DNA of 38,239 nt from Acinetobacter sp. UBA3106 (lineage in GTDB: Bacteria; Pseudomonadota; Gammaproteobacteria; Pseudomonadales; Moraxellaceae): contig DFAM01000015.1 of the NCBI GenBank assembly GCA_002365595.1, forward strand, positions 61,759-99,997, in the 5' to 3' direction. A model generated the notes under the pieces. The model saw nothing but the letters and a program-made list of their open reading frames with translations, did not search any database and was not told the origin of the DNA. Shown piece after piece: positions 1 to 9,900 of the stretch. The position numbers were made by a program, and so were the translations under genes. Each line of letters opens with the position of its first letter. Position 1 is the first letter of the stretch.

Positions 1-519
1 AAACTTGAAGATCAAGAACAAGCCAATCAGTTGATTACCAGTACCAACCAAAATCTGGATGTGCAATTAAAATCTTTGGAAGGTCTGGAAGCACAGCGTA
101 ATGCCATTGTTGAGCGTATGAAGCTGATTCAAGGTTTACAAGGACAACGTCCGATTGCAGTGCGTTTGATTGATGAATTGGTTCGGGTTACGCCTGGTAA
201 TTTGTATATCACTAAATTTGTTCGTACTGGCGACAAATTCACCATTGAAGGCAAAGCTGAAAGTCCAAATACAGTGGCGGAATTTTTGCGTAATTTGGAA
301 TCCTCTGCCTGGTATCGTAACGCTTTTATGAATTCTTTTTTAGCGGTTGAAGAACAAAAAGATAAAGCACCAAGTTCAGTGGTTCCGCGTATTGAAGAAG
401 GCTATGGTTCATTTGTAGTCACTGCTGACTTAGATGAAATCGCACAACCTGCTGCACCAGAAGCACAACAACAAGCACAATCTAATACAGCGAATTCAAC
501 CGTGGAGGCAGCAAAATGA
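1..519 (+). CDS. pilN: Type IV pilus inner-membrane alignment protein PilN (5' end outside the window)
   Basis: The reading frame is open from base 1, so this is the C-terminal 172 residues of a gene that starts upstream. PilN is a bitopic inner-membrane protein that pairs with PilO and links PilM to the PilO/PilP/PilQ part of the T4P machine. The N-terminal membrane segment is missing here. What remains is the end of a coiled coil followed by the ferredoxin-like periplasmic domain (recognisable stretch RLIDELVRVTPGNLYITKF) and a Gln/Ala-rich tail (QQQAQSNTANSTVEAAK). The stop overlaps the pilO start by four bases (ATGA), which indicates translational coupling. The assignment rests on sequence character plus the unmistakable pilO-pilP-pilQ order that follows. 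Confidence 0.93.
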   Translation, partial: KLEDQEQANQLITSTNQNLDVQLKSLEGLEAQRNAIVERMKLIQGLQGQRPIAVRLIDELVRVTPGNLYITKFVRTGDKFTIEGKAESPNTVAEFLRNLESSAWYRNAFMNSFLAVEEQKDKAPSSVVPRIEEGYGSFVVTADLDEIAQPAAPEAQQQAQSNTANSTVEAAK

Positions 520-1253
520 GTCTCGATGAACTTGATGAATTAAATCCAAATGAAGCTGTGGTTCCTAAAAAGAAAATGACACTGGATAAGTTCCTCCAGC
601 AGTTCAACACTTTGGATATGAATAACTATGGAAGTTGGCCATTATCCGTCAAAATCACCTGTTGGATTGCGATTGTGCTGGCAATCGGCATTCTAGGTTA
701 TTTTTTAACCATTAAAGGTAAGTTGGAAGATATTTCCAATGCTTCTGCTCAAGAGCAAAACTTGCTCAATGAATTTCGTGAAAAAGATTCCAAACTTCGT
801 AATTTGCAGTTGTTACAAGCGCAGTTACAAGAAATGGAAGCGAATTTTAATCAGCAACTAGAGCAACTGCCGAAAGAAACTGAAATTCCAGGTTTGGTTG
901 AAGATATCAACGTGACGGGTGTGAATTCTGGTTTGAAATTCAAAAATATCCGTTTAGAAAGTGAAATTAAGCAAGAATTCTTTATTGAACAACCCATTGC
1001 GATTGAAGCGACCGGTGATTATCACGCCTTCGGTTCTTTTGTAAGCGGAATTGCTGCATTGCCACGTATTGTGACTTTGCATGATTTTGAAATTACAGCA
1101 TCTGAAAATAAAGAGAAAAAATCTGATATTCCTCAAGTGAATTATAACGTTAAAGCTAAAACATATCGTTATATTGGAGTTGCGGATGCTCAAGCGACAG
1201 AAACGCAAACTGCAGATGCTGGCTCACCTGCTACAGCTGGAGGGACGCAGTAA
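516..1253 (+). CDS. pilO: Type IV pilus inner-membrane alignment protein PilO
   Basis: This 245-residue protein has a cytoplasmic N-terminus, one membrane segment at about residues 45-66 (WIAIVLAIGILGYFLTIKGK), a Gln/Glu/Leu-rich coiled coil at about 75-120, then the periplasmic ferredoxin-like PilO domain. PilO forms dimers with PilN in the inner-membrane alignment subcomplex of the type IVa pilus and contacts PilP. The C-terminus has a low-complexity Ala/Thr/Gly tail that ends just before pilP. The gene overlaps pilN by four bases, and its stop codon TAA (1251-1253) overlaps the pilP ATG (1253) by one base, so the three genes are one tightly coupled transcript. Confidence 0.95.
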   Translation: MSLDELDELNPNEAVVPKKKMTLDKFLQQFNTLDMNNYGSWPLSVKITCWIAIVLAIGILGYFLTIKGKLEDISNASAQEQNLLNEFREKDSKLRNLQLLQAQLQEMEANFNQQLEQLPKETEIPGLVEDINVTGVNSGLKFKNIRLESEIKQEFFIEQPIAIEATGDYHAFGSFVSGIAALPRIVTLHDFEITASENKEKKSDIPQVNYNVKAKTYRYIGVADAQATETQTADAGSPATAGGTQ

Positions 1254-1780
1254 TGAAAATACAAAAAATCTCTCTAAGTCTGATGCTGGGTGTATTGCTG
1301 GTGGGTTGTGATTCGCGTATTGATGCCGTGAATGAACAAATGGCTAGTATTCGTAATCAAGCCCCGTTACCAATTGAACCTGCACCAGTTTTTCCACCTG
1401 TACCGACCTTTAATTATTCGGCACATCAGCTTAAAAGTCCATTTTTACCGAGTTCTCTGGCTGCTGAATTGAAAATTATGTCAGGAAAACGGGTCTATCC
1501 TAATTTATCACGCCAACTGCAACCTTTAGAAAGTTATGCAATTGAATCTTTGAATATGAAAGGAAGTATGCGTAGCCAGTCCGGACAGATCTTGGCCTTA
1601 ATTCAGACTCCAGATGGTGAAATAGAGCGGATACAGCGCGGCAGTTATATGGGGATGAATCATGGTCGTGTAATCAATATTACGCCGACGCAGATTGATC
1701 TGGTGGAAATTATTCCAGATGGGCGAGAAGGATACGTGGAACGTCCAAGAAGTCTGGTATTGCTTGGACCAGCGCCTTAA
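1253..1780 (+). CDS. pilP: Type IV pilus pilotin-like lipoprotein PilP
   Basis: This 175-residue protein begins with a lipoprotein signal peptide whose lipobox is LVGC (Cys19). An Asp directly after the Cys fits the inner-membrane retention rule, and PilP is known as an inner-membrane lipoprotein. A flexible Pro-rich segment (about residues 40-60) leads to the beta-rich PilP domain, with the family-like stretches ESLNMKGSM and LVEIIPDGREGYVERPRSL. PilP bridges the PilN/PilO dimer to the periplasmic N-domains of the secretin PilQ. It sits between pilO (1-base overlap) and pilQ (17-base gap) in the expected order. Confidence 0.95.
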   Translation: MKIQKISLSLMLGVLLVGCDSRIDAVNEQMASIRNQAPLPIEPAPVFPPVPTFNYSAHQLKSPFLPSSLAAELKIMSGKRVYPNLSRQLQPLESYAIESLNMKGSMRSQSGQILALIQTPDGEIERIQRGSYMGMNHGRVINITPTQIDLVEIIPDGREGYVERPRSLVLLGPAP

Positions 1781-1797
1781 GTTTAAAAGGAATAAAA

Positions 1798-3960
1798 ATG
1801 AATAATAGTTTTAAAGATTTTATATTTGGGGATGGCAATACAATGAACCATTTGTTCCGTCAATTTTCTATGGGTGCTGTTGCGATCGCGATTATGCAGG
1901 TTGCAAATGCACAAGTGAGTATGACCAATATTGTGCCAATGCAGATTGCAGGTCAGGGCACAGAAATTCGTGTCATGTTTAATGGTTTGCCGCCGCAGCC
2001 TCAGGCTTACCAACTTGAGCAGCCATCACGTTTAATTCTTGATTTTGATAAAGCACAACAAAACTTACAACAAAATAGCATTCCTGTTGCCACTAAAGAG
2101 GCAACTTCAATTGATGTGAGTTCAGATGCCCAACGTTCACGTTTAACTGTGAATTTGGCTGATGCGGGTGCTTTTACTACGCGCATCGAAGGCAATACTT
2201 TTATTTTAAAAATTAATTCTGCTGCTGCGAACACGTTTGCATCTCAGCCAGTTGTTGCCCAAAAAACTGCGCAAGGTATTTCCAATATTGGTTTTCAGCG
2301 CGGCAGCCAGGGTGAAGGACAAATTGTTGTTGATTTATTAGGTAGTAATACTCCGGTAGATGTGCAGCAACAAGGTAGCAAAGTGGTGGTACGAACTCTG
2401 GGTAACAAAGTTCCTGCACATTTGGCACGTCGTTTAAATGTCAATGATTTCGCAACGCCAGTATCCACGGTCGATGCTACAAATGACGGTGGTAATGGCG
2501 TGATTACCATTCAGACTTCTGGTAGCTATGAATATATGGCTTATCAGACTGATAACAAATTGACTATCAGCTTAAAACGACCTGAAGATAAGAATCCATT
2601 AAAACCTAAAGCAGCAAATGCATATACTGGTAAAAAGATTTCTTTAGATTTCCAGGATATTGAAGTACGTCGTGTACTGCAATTACTGGCAGATTTCACC
2701 GGTATCAATATGGTGACTGCGGACAGCGTTCAGGGCAATATTACCCTGCGTTTAAAAGATGTACCGTGGGATCAGGCCTTAGATATTATTTTAAAAACCA
2801 AAAACCTGGATAAGCGCCGTAATGGTAATGTGATCTGGATTGCCCCGGTATCAGAGTTAATTAAAGCTGAAGAAGAGCAAGCTAAGGCGATAGAGCAAAG
2901 TGTAAAGTTAGCGCCAATACAAACCGAATATATTCAATTAAGTTATGCAAAGGTTGCTGATATTGAAAAACTGATTACCCAGACAAAATCTTCGAGTAAC
3001 GGTAATTCTGGCAATAGTAGTGGTAATAATAATTCGGGTGAAACGTTATTAAGTCCACGAGGAACAGTATCTGTAGATGCTCGTACTAATACACTGATTA
3101 TTAATGATACAGCTCAAAATATCGATAAAGTCCGCAAAATGGTCGATTTGCTCGATATTCCTGTGAAACAAGTCATGGTGGAGGCACGTATTGTCCGCGC
3201 ATCTACTGAGTTTAGTAAGCAAATGGGTGTGAAATGGGGCATTCTGTCACAAGGCATTAATCAAAATAATGATTTGTTAATTGGTGGTAGTGATCAAACT
3301 TTATGGGATTTAAAAGAACCAGATGATAGTGGTAAATATACCATTCAAAGACCAGATAACTTAAATGTAGATTTGGGTGTGACAGCGACAGGAGCGAGTC
3401 GTATTGCGTTTGGTTTAATTAGCTTATCTGATTTTATGTTAGATCTTGAGTTGTCTGCACTGCAAGCAGATGGCTATGGTGAAGTGATTTCAACACCAAA
3501 AGTATTAACTGCAGATAAACAACAGGCAAAAGTGGCTTCAGGAACGCAGATTCCATATCAGTCAGCTGAAGGTGGTGGAGCAAATGCTGTTTCGAAAACA
3601 GAATTTATTGATGCAACTCTAAGTTTGGATGTTACGCCGAGTATCACTCCTGAAGGCAAGGTTCAAATGAACTTGCAAATCAAAAATGACTCTATAGGTG
3701 GAGCAACACCAACAGGACAGTACACCATTAACAAAAATGAAATCAATACTAATGTATTGGTAGATAATGGCGAGACGGTTGTCCTAGGTGGTATTTTTGA
3801 ACAGCAAACTATTAACCAGCAAACCAAAGTACCGTTCTTAGGGGATATTCCATATTTAGGGCGTTTGTTCCGTAAAGATGTGAAATCAGATAACAAGAGT
3901 GAACTATTGATTTTTGTTACACCACGAATTGTTAATGACAGTGTTTCAAGAAATCATTAA
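1798..3960 (+). CDS. pilQ: Type IV pilus outer-membrane secretin PilQ
   Basis: PilQ is the gated outer-membrane channel through which the pilus passes and, in naturally competent relatives, through which DNA is taken up. The 720-residue product has a signal peptide ending near VANAQ, an AMIN domain (about 45-270), a secretin/TonB short N-terminal domain (about 280-350, with FQDIEVRRVLQLLADFTGIN), an N1/NolW domain interrupted by a Ser/Asn/Gly linker (about 400-420), and the secretin barrel with the signature VPFLGDIPYLGRLFR close to the end. The ATG at 1798 has a strong ribosome site (AAAAGGA, eight bases upstream) but gives a long hydrophilic lead before the signal peptide. The ATG at 1843 gives a conventional signal peptide with a weaker site, so I cannot exclude it. 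Confidence 0.96.
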   Translation: MNNSFKDFIFGDGNTMNHLFRQFSMGAVAIAIMQVANAQVSMTNIVPMQIAGQGTEIRVMFNGLPPQPQAYQLEQPSRLILDFDKAQQNLQQNSIPVATKEATSIDVSSDAQRSRLTVNLADAGAFTTRIEGNTFILKINSAAANTFASQPVVAQKTAQGISNIGFQRGSQGEGQIVVDLLGSNTPVDVQQQGSKVVVRTLGNKVPAHLARRLNVNDFATPVSTVDATNDGGNGVITIQTSGSYEYMAYQTDNKLTISLKRPEDKNPLKPKAANAYTGKKISLDFQDIEVRRVLQLLADFTGINMVTADSVQGNITLRLKDVPWDQALDIILKTKNLDKRRNGNVIWIAPVSELIKAEEEQAKAIEQSVKLAPIQTEYIQLSYAKVADIEKLITQTKSSSNGNSGNSSGNNNSGETLLSPRGTVSVDARTNTLIINDTAQNIDKVRKMVDLLDIPVKQVMVEARIVRASTEFSKQMGVKWGILSQGINQNNDLLIGGSDQTLWDLKEPDDSGKYTIQRPDNLNVDLGVTATGASRIAFGLISLSDFMLDLELSALQADGYGEVISTPKVLTADKQQAKVASGTQIPYQSAEGGGANAVSKTEFIDATLSLDVTPSITPEGKVQMNLQIKNDSIGGATPTGQYTINKNEINTNVLVDNGETVVLGGIFEQQTINQQTKVPFLGDIPYLGRLFRKDVKSDNKSELLIFVTPRIVNDSVSRNH

Positions 3961-3996
3961 TATATTTTGAATTTAACAAAATAAATAGGTGACTCC

Positions 3997-4545
3997 TTGC
4001 CAAGCAATGAGTTTGAAACCCTACCAAATGTCTATTTGGTAGGGCCAATGGGGGCTGGGAAAACAACTGTTGGTCGTCATTTAGCGGAACTGTTGGGACG
4101 GGAGTTTCTTGATAGTGATCAGGAAATTGAGCGTAAAACAGGTGCGACAATTCCTTGGATTTTTGAAAAAGAAGGTGAAAAGGGATTTCGTAACCGTGAA
4201 ACCATGGTGATCGATGAGCTTACTGCTCGCTCACACTTGGTTGTTGCCACCGGTGGCGGGGCAGTGACCCAGTTACCTAATCGCGAATTCTTAAAACAAC
4301 GCGGAATCGTTGTTTATCTTTATACTCCTGTCGAAATTCAATTACAGCGCACTTATCGGGATAAAAACCGTCCTTTACTGCAAGTTGAAAATCCTGAACA
4401 AAAGTTACGTGATTTATTGGCTATTCGTGATCCCTTATATCGTGAAATTGCAGATTATATTATTGAAACAAATCAGGGCGCTGCTCGCGATTTAGCGCAA
4501 AAAATCTTACATATGATTGTTTCTCAAGAAGCAAAGCTAGTCTAA
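3997..4545 (+). CDS. aroK: Shikimate kinase AroK
   Basis: AroK phosphorylates shikimate to shikimate-3-phosphate, the fifth step of the shikimate pathway to aromatic amino acids. The 182 residues contain the Walker A loop GPMGAGKTT (16-24), the shikimate-binding Asp in DSD (39-41), the GFRNRE motif, the GGGA loop (VVATGGGAV) and the lid arginine region (RDKNRPLL). The start must be the TTG at 3997: the first ATG in frame lies inside the Walker A loop, so initiating there would destroy the enzyme. An AGGTGA ribosome site sits four bases upstream. It lies 36 bases after pilQ and 17 before aroB, as in other Acinetobacter and Pseudomonas. Confidence 0.96.
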   Translation: MPSNEFETLPNVYLVGPMGAGKTTVGRHLAELLGREFLDSDQEIERKTGATIPWIFEKEGEKGFRNRETMVIDELTARSHLVVATGGGAVTQLPNREFLKQRGIVVYLYTPVEIQLQRTYRDKNRPLLQVENPEQKLRDLLAIRDPLYREIADYIIETNQGAARDLAQKILHMIVSQEAKLV

Positions 4546-4562
4546 TTAACGGTTTTAATTTC

Positions 4563-5648
4563 ATGCAAACTTTACATGTTGAACTCGGCGATCGCCGCTA
4601 TCCTATTTTTATTGGCAGTGATTTAGATCCTCAATCATTACTTGAGCCGTATATCCACGGAAAGCAGGTTATGGTGGTAACCAATACCACGGTTGCGCCT
4701 TTATATCTGGAGCATTACGTCAGTGCAATTGAAGGATTGGGAAAAACGGTCGCAACATGTATTTTGCCTGATGGTGAACAATATAAAAATATTGAGCATC
4801 TAAATTTGATTTTTGATGCCTTGTTGCAAGCCGGATTTAACCGTGATGCCACAGTACTCGCATTAGGCGGTGGTGTAATTGGGGATATGGCTGGCTTTGC
4901 ATCTGCTTGTTTCCAGCGCGGTGTTTATTTTATTCAAGTACCCACAACACTACTCTCGCAAGTCGATTCCAGTGTGGGCGGAAAAACCGGGATTAATCAC
5001 CCACTTGGTAAAAACATGATCGGGGCCTTTCAGCAACCTCAAGTTGTACTTGCTGATATGTCGCAGCTCTCGACCTTACCAGACCGTGAGTTATCTGCGG
5101 GTCTGGCAGAAGTGATTAAATATGCCTTGCTCGGAGATCGGGATTTTCTAGTCTGGCTTGAACGAAATATGGATGGTCTGGTTGCACGAGATGCGAAATT
5201 ACTGGCCGAAGCGGTATATCGTTCTTGTGCCCATAAAGCACGCATTGTCGCCAATGATGAAAAAGAACAAGGTGAGCGTGCCTTACTGAATTTAGGTCAT
5301 ACTTTTGGTCATGCAATTGAATCCTATTTGGGTTATGGCGTGTGGCTGCATGGAGAAGCTGTGGCTACCGGTATGGTGATGGCGGCTGATTTATCACAAC
5401 GTATGGGCTGGATTTCACTCGAAGATTTAGAACGTACAAAAAAAATCATTCAACGTGCTCATTTGCCAGTAAAATGCCCAGCTATTCCACTGGATGAATT
5501 TCTTGCTTATATGGCGCATGATAAAAAAGTGCTGGATGGTCAATTGCGTCTGGTGCTGATGAAGTCACTCGGACAGGCAATTATCACTAAAGAATTTGAT
5601 GTGGAATTAATGAAACAGGCGATTTTAGCGAATCAAGAAAAGGCATAA
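4563..5648 (+). CDS. aroB: 3-dehydroquinate synthase AroB
   Basis: AroB converts DAHP to 3-dehydroquinate, the second step of the shikimate pathway, using NAD+ and a divalent metal. The 361-residue length is typical. Visible family motifs are the NAD-binding GGGVIGDMAGF, the stretch VPTTLLSQVDSSVGGKTGIN and the metal and substrate residues in LNLGHTFGHAIE and LHGEAVATGMVMA. The ATG at 4563 gives the usual N-terminus, although the ribosome site is weak (only ACGG nearby). This fits co-translation or low initiation after aroK. Confidence 0.97.
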   Translation: MQTLHVELGDRRYPIFIGSDLDPQSLLEPYIHGKQVMVVTNTTVAPLYLEHYVSAIEGLGKTVATCILPDGEQYKNIEHLNLIFDALLQAGFNRDATVLALGGGVIGDMAGFASACFQRGVYFIQVPTTLLSQVDSSVGGKTGINHPLGKNMIGAFQQPQVVLADMSQLSTLPDRELSAGLAEVIKYALLGDRDFLVWLERNMDGLVARDAKLLAEAVYRSCAHKARIVANDEKEQGERALLNLGHTFGHAIESYLGYGVWLHGEAVATGMVMAADLSQRMGWISLEDLERTKKIIQRAHLPVKCPAIPLDEFLAYMAHDKKVLDGQLRLVLMKSLGQAIITKEFDVELMKQAILANQEKA

Positions 5649-5651
5649 GTC

Positions 5652-6497
5652 ATGGCAACCCTCCGTACACAATGGCAACGTATCCAAAACTATATCTGGC
5701 TGGCGTGTGGATTGGTGTGTCTATTTGCAGCACTTGTTTTTTGGGCGATTACTGACAATGATGCTTTGGTCGAGGTAGAGAAATCTGCGGAAACGGCATC
5801 TGAACTGCAAATTCAACCTGAAAAAGTAGCTGCAACTAGCCTGTTGGGTGCACTTCAGGAAGAGGTGCGTCCTTTGCAAATGACCACACGGGTGGTGACT
5901 ACAGGAAGTTATGAACCTGAATTTCGTGGTAGCAAATTTATTAATGAAAATAAGAATGCGAGCAGCATCGAATTATTTCGCACAACTAAAGATGACGTGA
6001 TTCGAAGCTTCTTAAAAAAACAATCTGATCGCAAGAACTTTTTTTATATCCGCCTGAGTGGTGAGGATGAGATTGAACAATATGTACTTCTTTATGGTAT
6101 TTATCGAAATAAAGATGAAGCTCAACGTGTATTAGAGCAATTGCCGTTGCAATTTCCAAAATCTGTTCAGCCTAAGGTGCAGGATATCAAAAACTATGTC
6201 TCTTTAGTCAATGACATGGGTGCAGACGAAATGGGCACTAATCATAAGCTGTATGCCGTCAATCTGAAATCTGTGCCATTACCCAAAGTGGATGAAAGCT
6301 TGTTGTCTTTACCGAAGCCTAAGCCAACTGTGGCTGAGACTGATGCTAAAAATGCAACCACGACAACGACAGTAACGCGACGTGATGAGCAGGGCAATGT
6401 GGTAGATGTTCAACAGTCCCATTCAGGTGTAGAGAATGCACCGAAACAAAGCGAAAACAAGTTTCCGGAAAAAGAAATTAGTGACCCATTTAATTAA
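5652..6497 (+). CDS. SPOR-domain inner-membrane protein (DamX-like position)
   Basis: This 281-residue protein starts four bases after aroB stops and has an AAAAGG site before its ATG. It has a short cytoplasmic N-terminus, one membrane helix (about residues 14-34, WLACGLVCLFAALVFWAI), a periplasmic linker, and a region at about 125-185 with the look of a SPOR fold (FFYIRLSGEDEIEQYVLLYG followed by a helix with DEAQRVLEQLP). SPOR domains bind denuded peptidoglycan glycans, often at division septa. Enterobacteria and pseudomonads carry damX after aroB, so position and topology agree, but sequence resemblance to DamX is limited. The C-terminal 80 residues are Pro/Thr/Lys-rich and probably disordered. 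Confidence 0.7.
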   Translation: MATLRTQWQRIQNYIWLACGLVCLFAALVFWAITDNDALVEVEKSAETASELQIQPEKVAATSLLGALQEEVRPLQMTTRVVTTGSYEPEFRGSKFINENKNASSIELFRTTKDDVIRSFLKKQSDRKNFFYIRLSGEDEIEQYVLLYGIYRNKDEAQRVLEQLPLQFPKSVQPKVQDIKNYVSLVNDMGADEMGTNHKLYAVNLKSVPLPKVDESLLSLPKPKPTVAETDAKNATTTTTVTRRDEQGNVVDVQQSHSGVENAPKQSENKFPEKEISDPFN

Positions 6498-6944
6498 AAA
6501 TATAGTTCTAAAATAGAGCAATTTGAGTTATAAAATTATTGATATGCACAAATATAGTGCGAAATATGTTTGTTGAAAATTATTCTAAAGTTGATGAAAT
6601 TTTAATGTTTCTATATTTAAAACATTTAGCACTTTAATTTCTGGTTTGGCATAATTTTTGCTTTATTGGTGCATGAATTGAGTTAATGTCCCTGTTTTGG
6701 CGCGAAAAGATTCAATGATTGTGCGAAATTGTCAAATTTACCTGCTTTAAAAGAGTGCGTAAACGAAGCAAAATATTTTTTGCAATTCATCCATGTAAAA
6801 AGATTAAAATCAGACTATCTTAGACAGGATGAAGAAGTTTTGCTCAATGTTGATCTTGATGTGAGTAAATTGGACTAAATCGCAAAGAAGATATTTGATT
6901 GTTAGATGCCCGCTTTATGGGCCATGTTGAAAGAAGGGTACGCT
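6498..6944 (+). other. 447-base AT-rich intergenic region upstream of gltB
   Basis: No open frame of note lies here on either strand. The clearest element is a -24/-12 (sigma-54-type) promoter candidate at 6646-6662. The rest is A/T-rich with no obvious tRNA, terminator with a U-tract, or long inverted repeat. The region between the putative promoter and gltB (about 270 bases) would be an unusually long 5' leader if that promoter is used, so another promoter closer to gltB is also possible. Confidence 0.6.
6646..6662 (+). promoter_or_regulatory. Putative sigma-54 (-24/-12) promoter for gltBD
   Basis: The sequence TTGGCATAATTTTTGCT matches the RpoN pattern TGGCAC-N5-TTGC with the GG and GC doublets at exactly the required 11-base offset. 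The only departure in the -24 element is CAT for CAC. Sigma-54 control would suit gltBD, which encodes nitrogen assimilation enzymes. The predicted transcription start is near 6673, about 270 bases from gltB. Confidence 0.45.
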
Positions 6945-9900
6945 ATGCACATGCCATCGCCTAATACTGTAGCTCCCGCTCAAGGTTTATACCAACCGGA
7001 TGAGTTTAAAGATAACTGTGGTTTCGGTTTAATCGCCCATATGCAGGGTGATGCAAGCCATGATCTCGTCAAGACCGCTATGCACAGCCTTAGCTGCATG
7101 ACACACCGTGGTGGTATTGCCGCAGATGGTAAGACAGGGGATGGTTGTGGTCTGCTTTTGGCAATGCCGAAAAAATTCTTCCGTGAAGAAGCAAGAAAAC
7201 TCAGTGATATCACTCTAAGTGAAATTTTTGCTGTCGGTACGGTATTTTTAAATCTAGATCCAGCAATTGCTGCGCATTCTAAAAATGTGCTGGCCAAAGA
7301 AATTGAATCTGAAGGTCTTAAAGTTTTAGCTTGGCGTGTTGTTCCAACCAATAATGATGCGCTGGGTGAAATTGCAATGCAGTCTCTACCTGCATTCGAA
7401 CAGATTATTGTCAACTGCCCGATGGGTGTGACTGAAGTTGAGTTTAACCGTAAATTATTCTTGGCACGTCGTCGTGCAGAACAACAGTTAAGCAATGATC
7501 CTTCATTCTACGTGACGACTTTGTGTTCTACAGTGATTAGCTATAAAGGCTTGATGATGCCTGAAGCGATTGCTGACTTTTACACAGATTTGGCAGATGA
7601 ACGCCTGGAATCTCATATTGTAGTGTTCCACCAACGTTTCTCGACCAACACATTACCGCGTTGGCCATTGGCACAGCCGTTCCGTTACTTGGCGCATAAT
7701 GGTGAAATCAACACCATTACCGCAAACCGTAACTGGGCAATGGCACGTACACCAAAATTCGAAAATCCGTTATTACCAGGTTTAACTGATCTTAACCCGA
7801 TCGTAAACCGTACCGGTTCAGACTCTTCAAGCTTGGATAACATGCTTGAGATTCTTGTCGGTGGTGGTATGGACTTGTTCCGTGCCCTTCGTATGCTGGT
7901 TCCACCTGCTTGGCAAAACGTTGAAACTTTAGATGCTGATCTGCGTGCATTCTATGAATTCAACTCTAAACACATGGAAGCCTGGGATGGTCCGGCTGGA
8001 TTGGTAATTCAAGATGGTCGTCATGCGATCTGTATGCTGGATCGTAATGGCTTGCGTCCAGCACGCTGGGTGATTACCAAAAATGGTTACATCACACTGG
8101 CATCAGAAATTGGTGTGTGGGGCTATGAACCTGAAGACGTGATTTCTAAGGGTCGTGTAGGTCCGGGTCAGATTCTGGTCATTGATACTTTCACCGGTAA
8201 AATGCTCGACACCAAAGATGTCAGCAACCATTTGAAAAAAATGCGTCCTTACCGTGAATGGTTGCGTGAAAATTCTGTACGTGTACAAGGCAGCCCAGAA
8301 CTGGAAGAATATTTATGTGATCAAGGCTTAAAAGGCGACGAGCTAAAAGCCTCACAAAAAATGTTCATGGTGACCTTTGAAGAGCGTGACCAGTTGCTTC
8401 GTCCAATCGCAGAAAGCGGTCAGGAAGCGGTAGGTTCAATGGGTGATGATACGCCAATGGCGGTATTGTCTCGCCAAGTGCGCCATGTATCAGATTACTT
8501 CCGTCAACAGTTTGCGCAGGTCACCAACCCACCAATCGATCCATTACGTGAATCGATCGTGATGTCTTTAGAGACTTGTCTGGGTCGTGAGCAGAATGTA
8601 TTTGAACAAGGTCCTGAACATGCAGACCGTTTGATCATCTCCAGCCCAGTGCTTTCAAATTCGAAAATGCATCAAATTCGTACTCTGGGTCGTAAAGGCT
8701 ACGAAATTGCAGACATCGACTTGAACTATGCTGAAGATGAAGGTTTAGAAGCTGCAATTGCACGTATTTGTATCGAGGCTGCTCAAGCGATTCGTGATGG
8801 CAAAACCTTACTTGTACTTTCGGATAAAAAAATCCGTCAAGGTTTCTTGCCTGCCAATTCGCTCATGGCAACAGGTGCGGTACATCACCATTTAATCAGT
8901 GTCGGTTTGCGTACCGATGCCAACATTATCGTTGAAACCGGTCTTGCGCGTGATCCGCATCAATTTGCAGTAATCTTGGGCTTTGGTGCAACTGCGATTT
9001 ATCCTTACCTGGCTTATGATGTCATCAATGACCTGATTGCCAAAGGTGAATTGTTAGGTGACCCAATTCATGCCCAAGCGAACTTCCGTAAAGGGATTGA
9101 GAAAGGCTTATTAAAAGTCCTTTCGAAAATGGGTATCTCGACTGTTGCTTCTTACCGTGGTGGTCAGCTATTTGAAGCGGTTGGTCTATCTACTGAAGTG
9201 GTTGATAAATGCTTCACTGGTGTACCAAGCCGTATTAAAGGCGCAACTTTTGCCGATCTTGAAAATGATCTGAAAAAACTGGCGTCATTGGCGTGGAAAT
9301 CACGTAAGCCAATTGATCAGGGCGGTATGCTGAAATTCGTATTCGACAAGGAATATCATGCCTTTAACCCGGACGTGATCAATGCGCTGCATAAATCGGT
9401 TCGTTCCGGTCAATACGCTGACTTTAAAGAATATGCGGAACTGGTCAATAACCGTCCGGTAGCAACCATTCGTGACTTGTTGAAGCTTAAAACTGATAAC
9501 TCGATTCCACTTGATCAAGTAGAAACGGTTGAAGAGATTCTGCCACGTTTTGACTCTGCCGGGATGTCTTTGGGTGCCTTGTCTCCTGAAGCACATGAAG
9601 CGATTGCCATTGCCATGAACACTATTGGTGGTCGTTCAAACTCTGGTGAGGGCGGTGAAGATCCAGCGCGTTATGGCACCATCCGTAACTCGAAAATCAA
9701 ACAGATTGCTTCTGGTCGTTTTGGTGTAACCCCTGCGTACCTGACTTCTGCTGAAGTACTACAGATTAAAGTTGCACAAGGTGCAAAACCGGGTGAAGGT
9801 GGTCAATTACCAGGCGGTAAAGTAAACGGTTTAATTGCACGTTTGCGTTATTCCGTTCCAGGTGTGACCCTAATTTCACCTCCACCGCACCATGACATCT

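Noticed and set aside
6980..7495. 171-residue open frame on the minus strand within gltB
   Set aside because: It is antisense to the conserved amidotransferase domain, is rich in Ser/Arg/Pro as expected for an antisense shadow, and has no family-like sequence.
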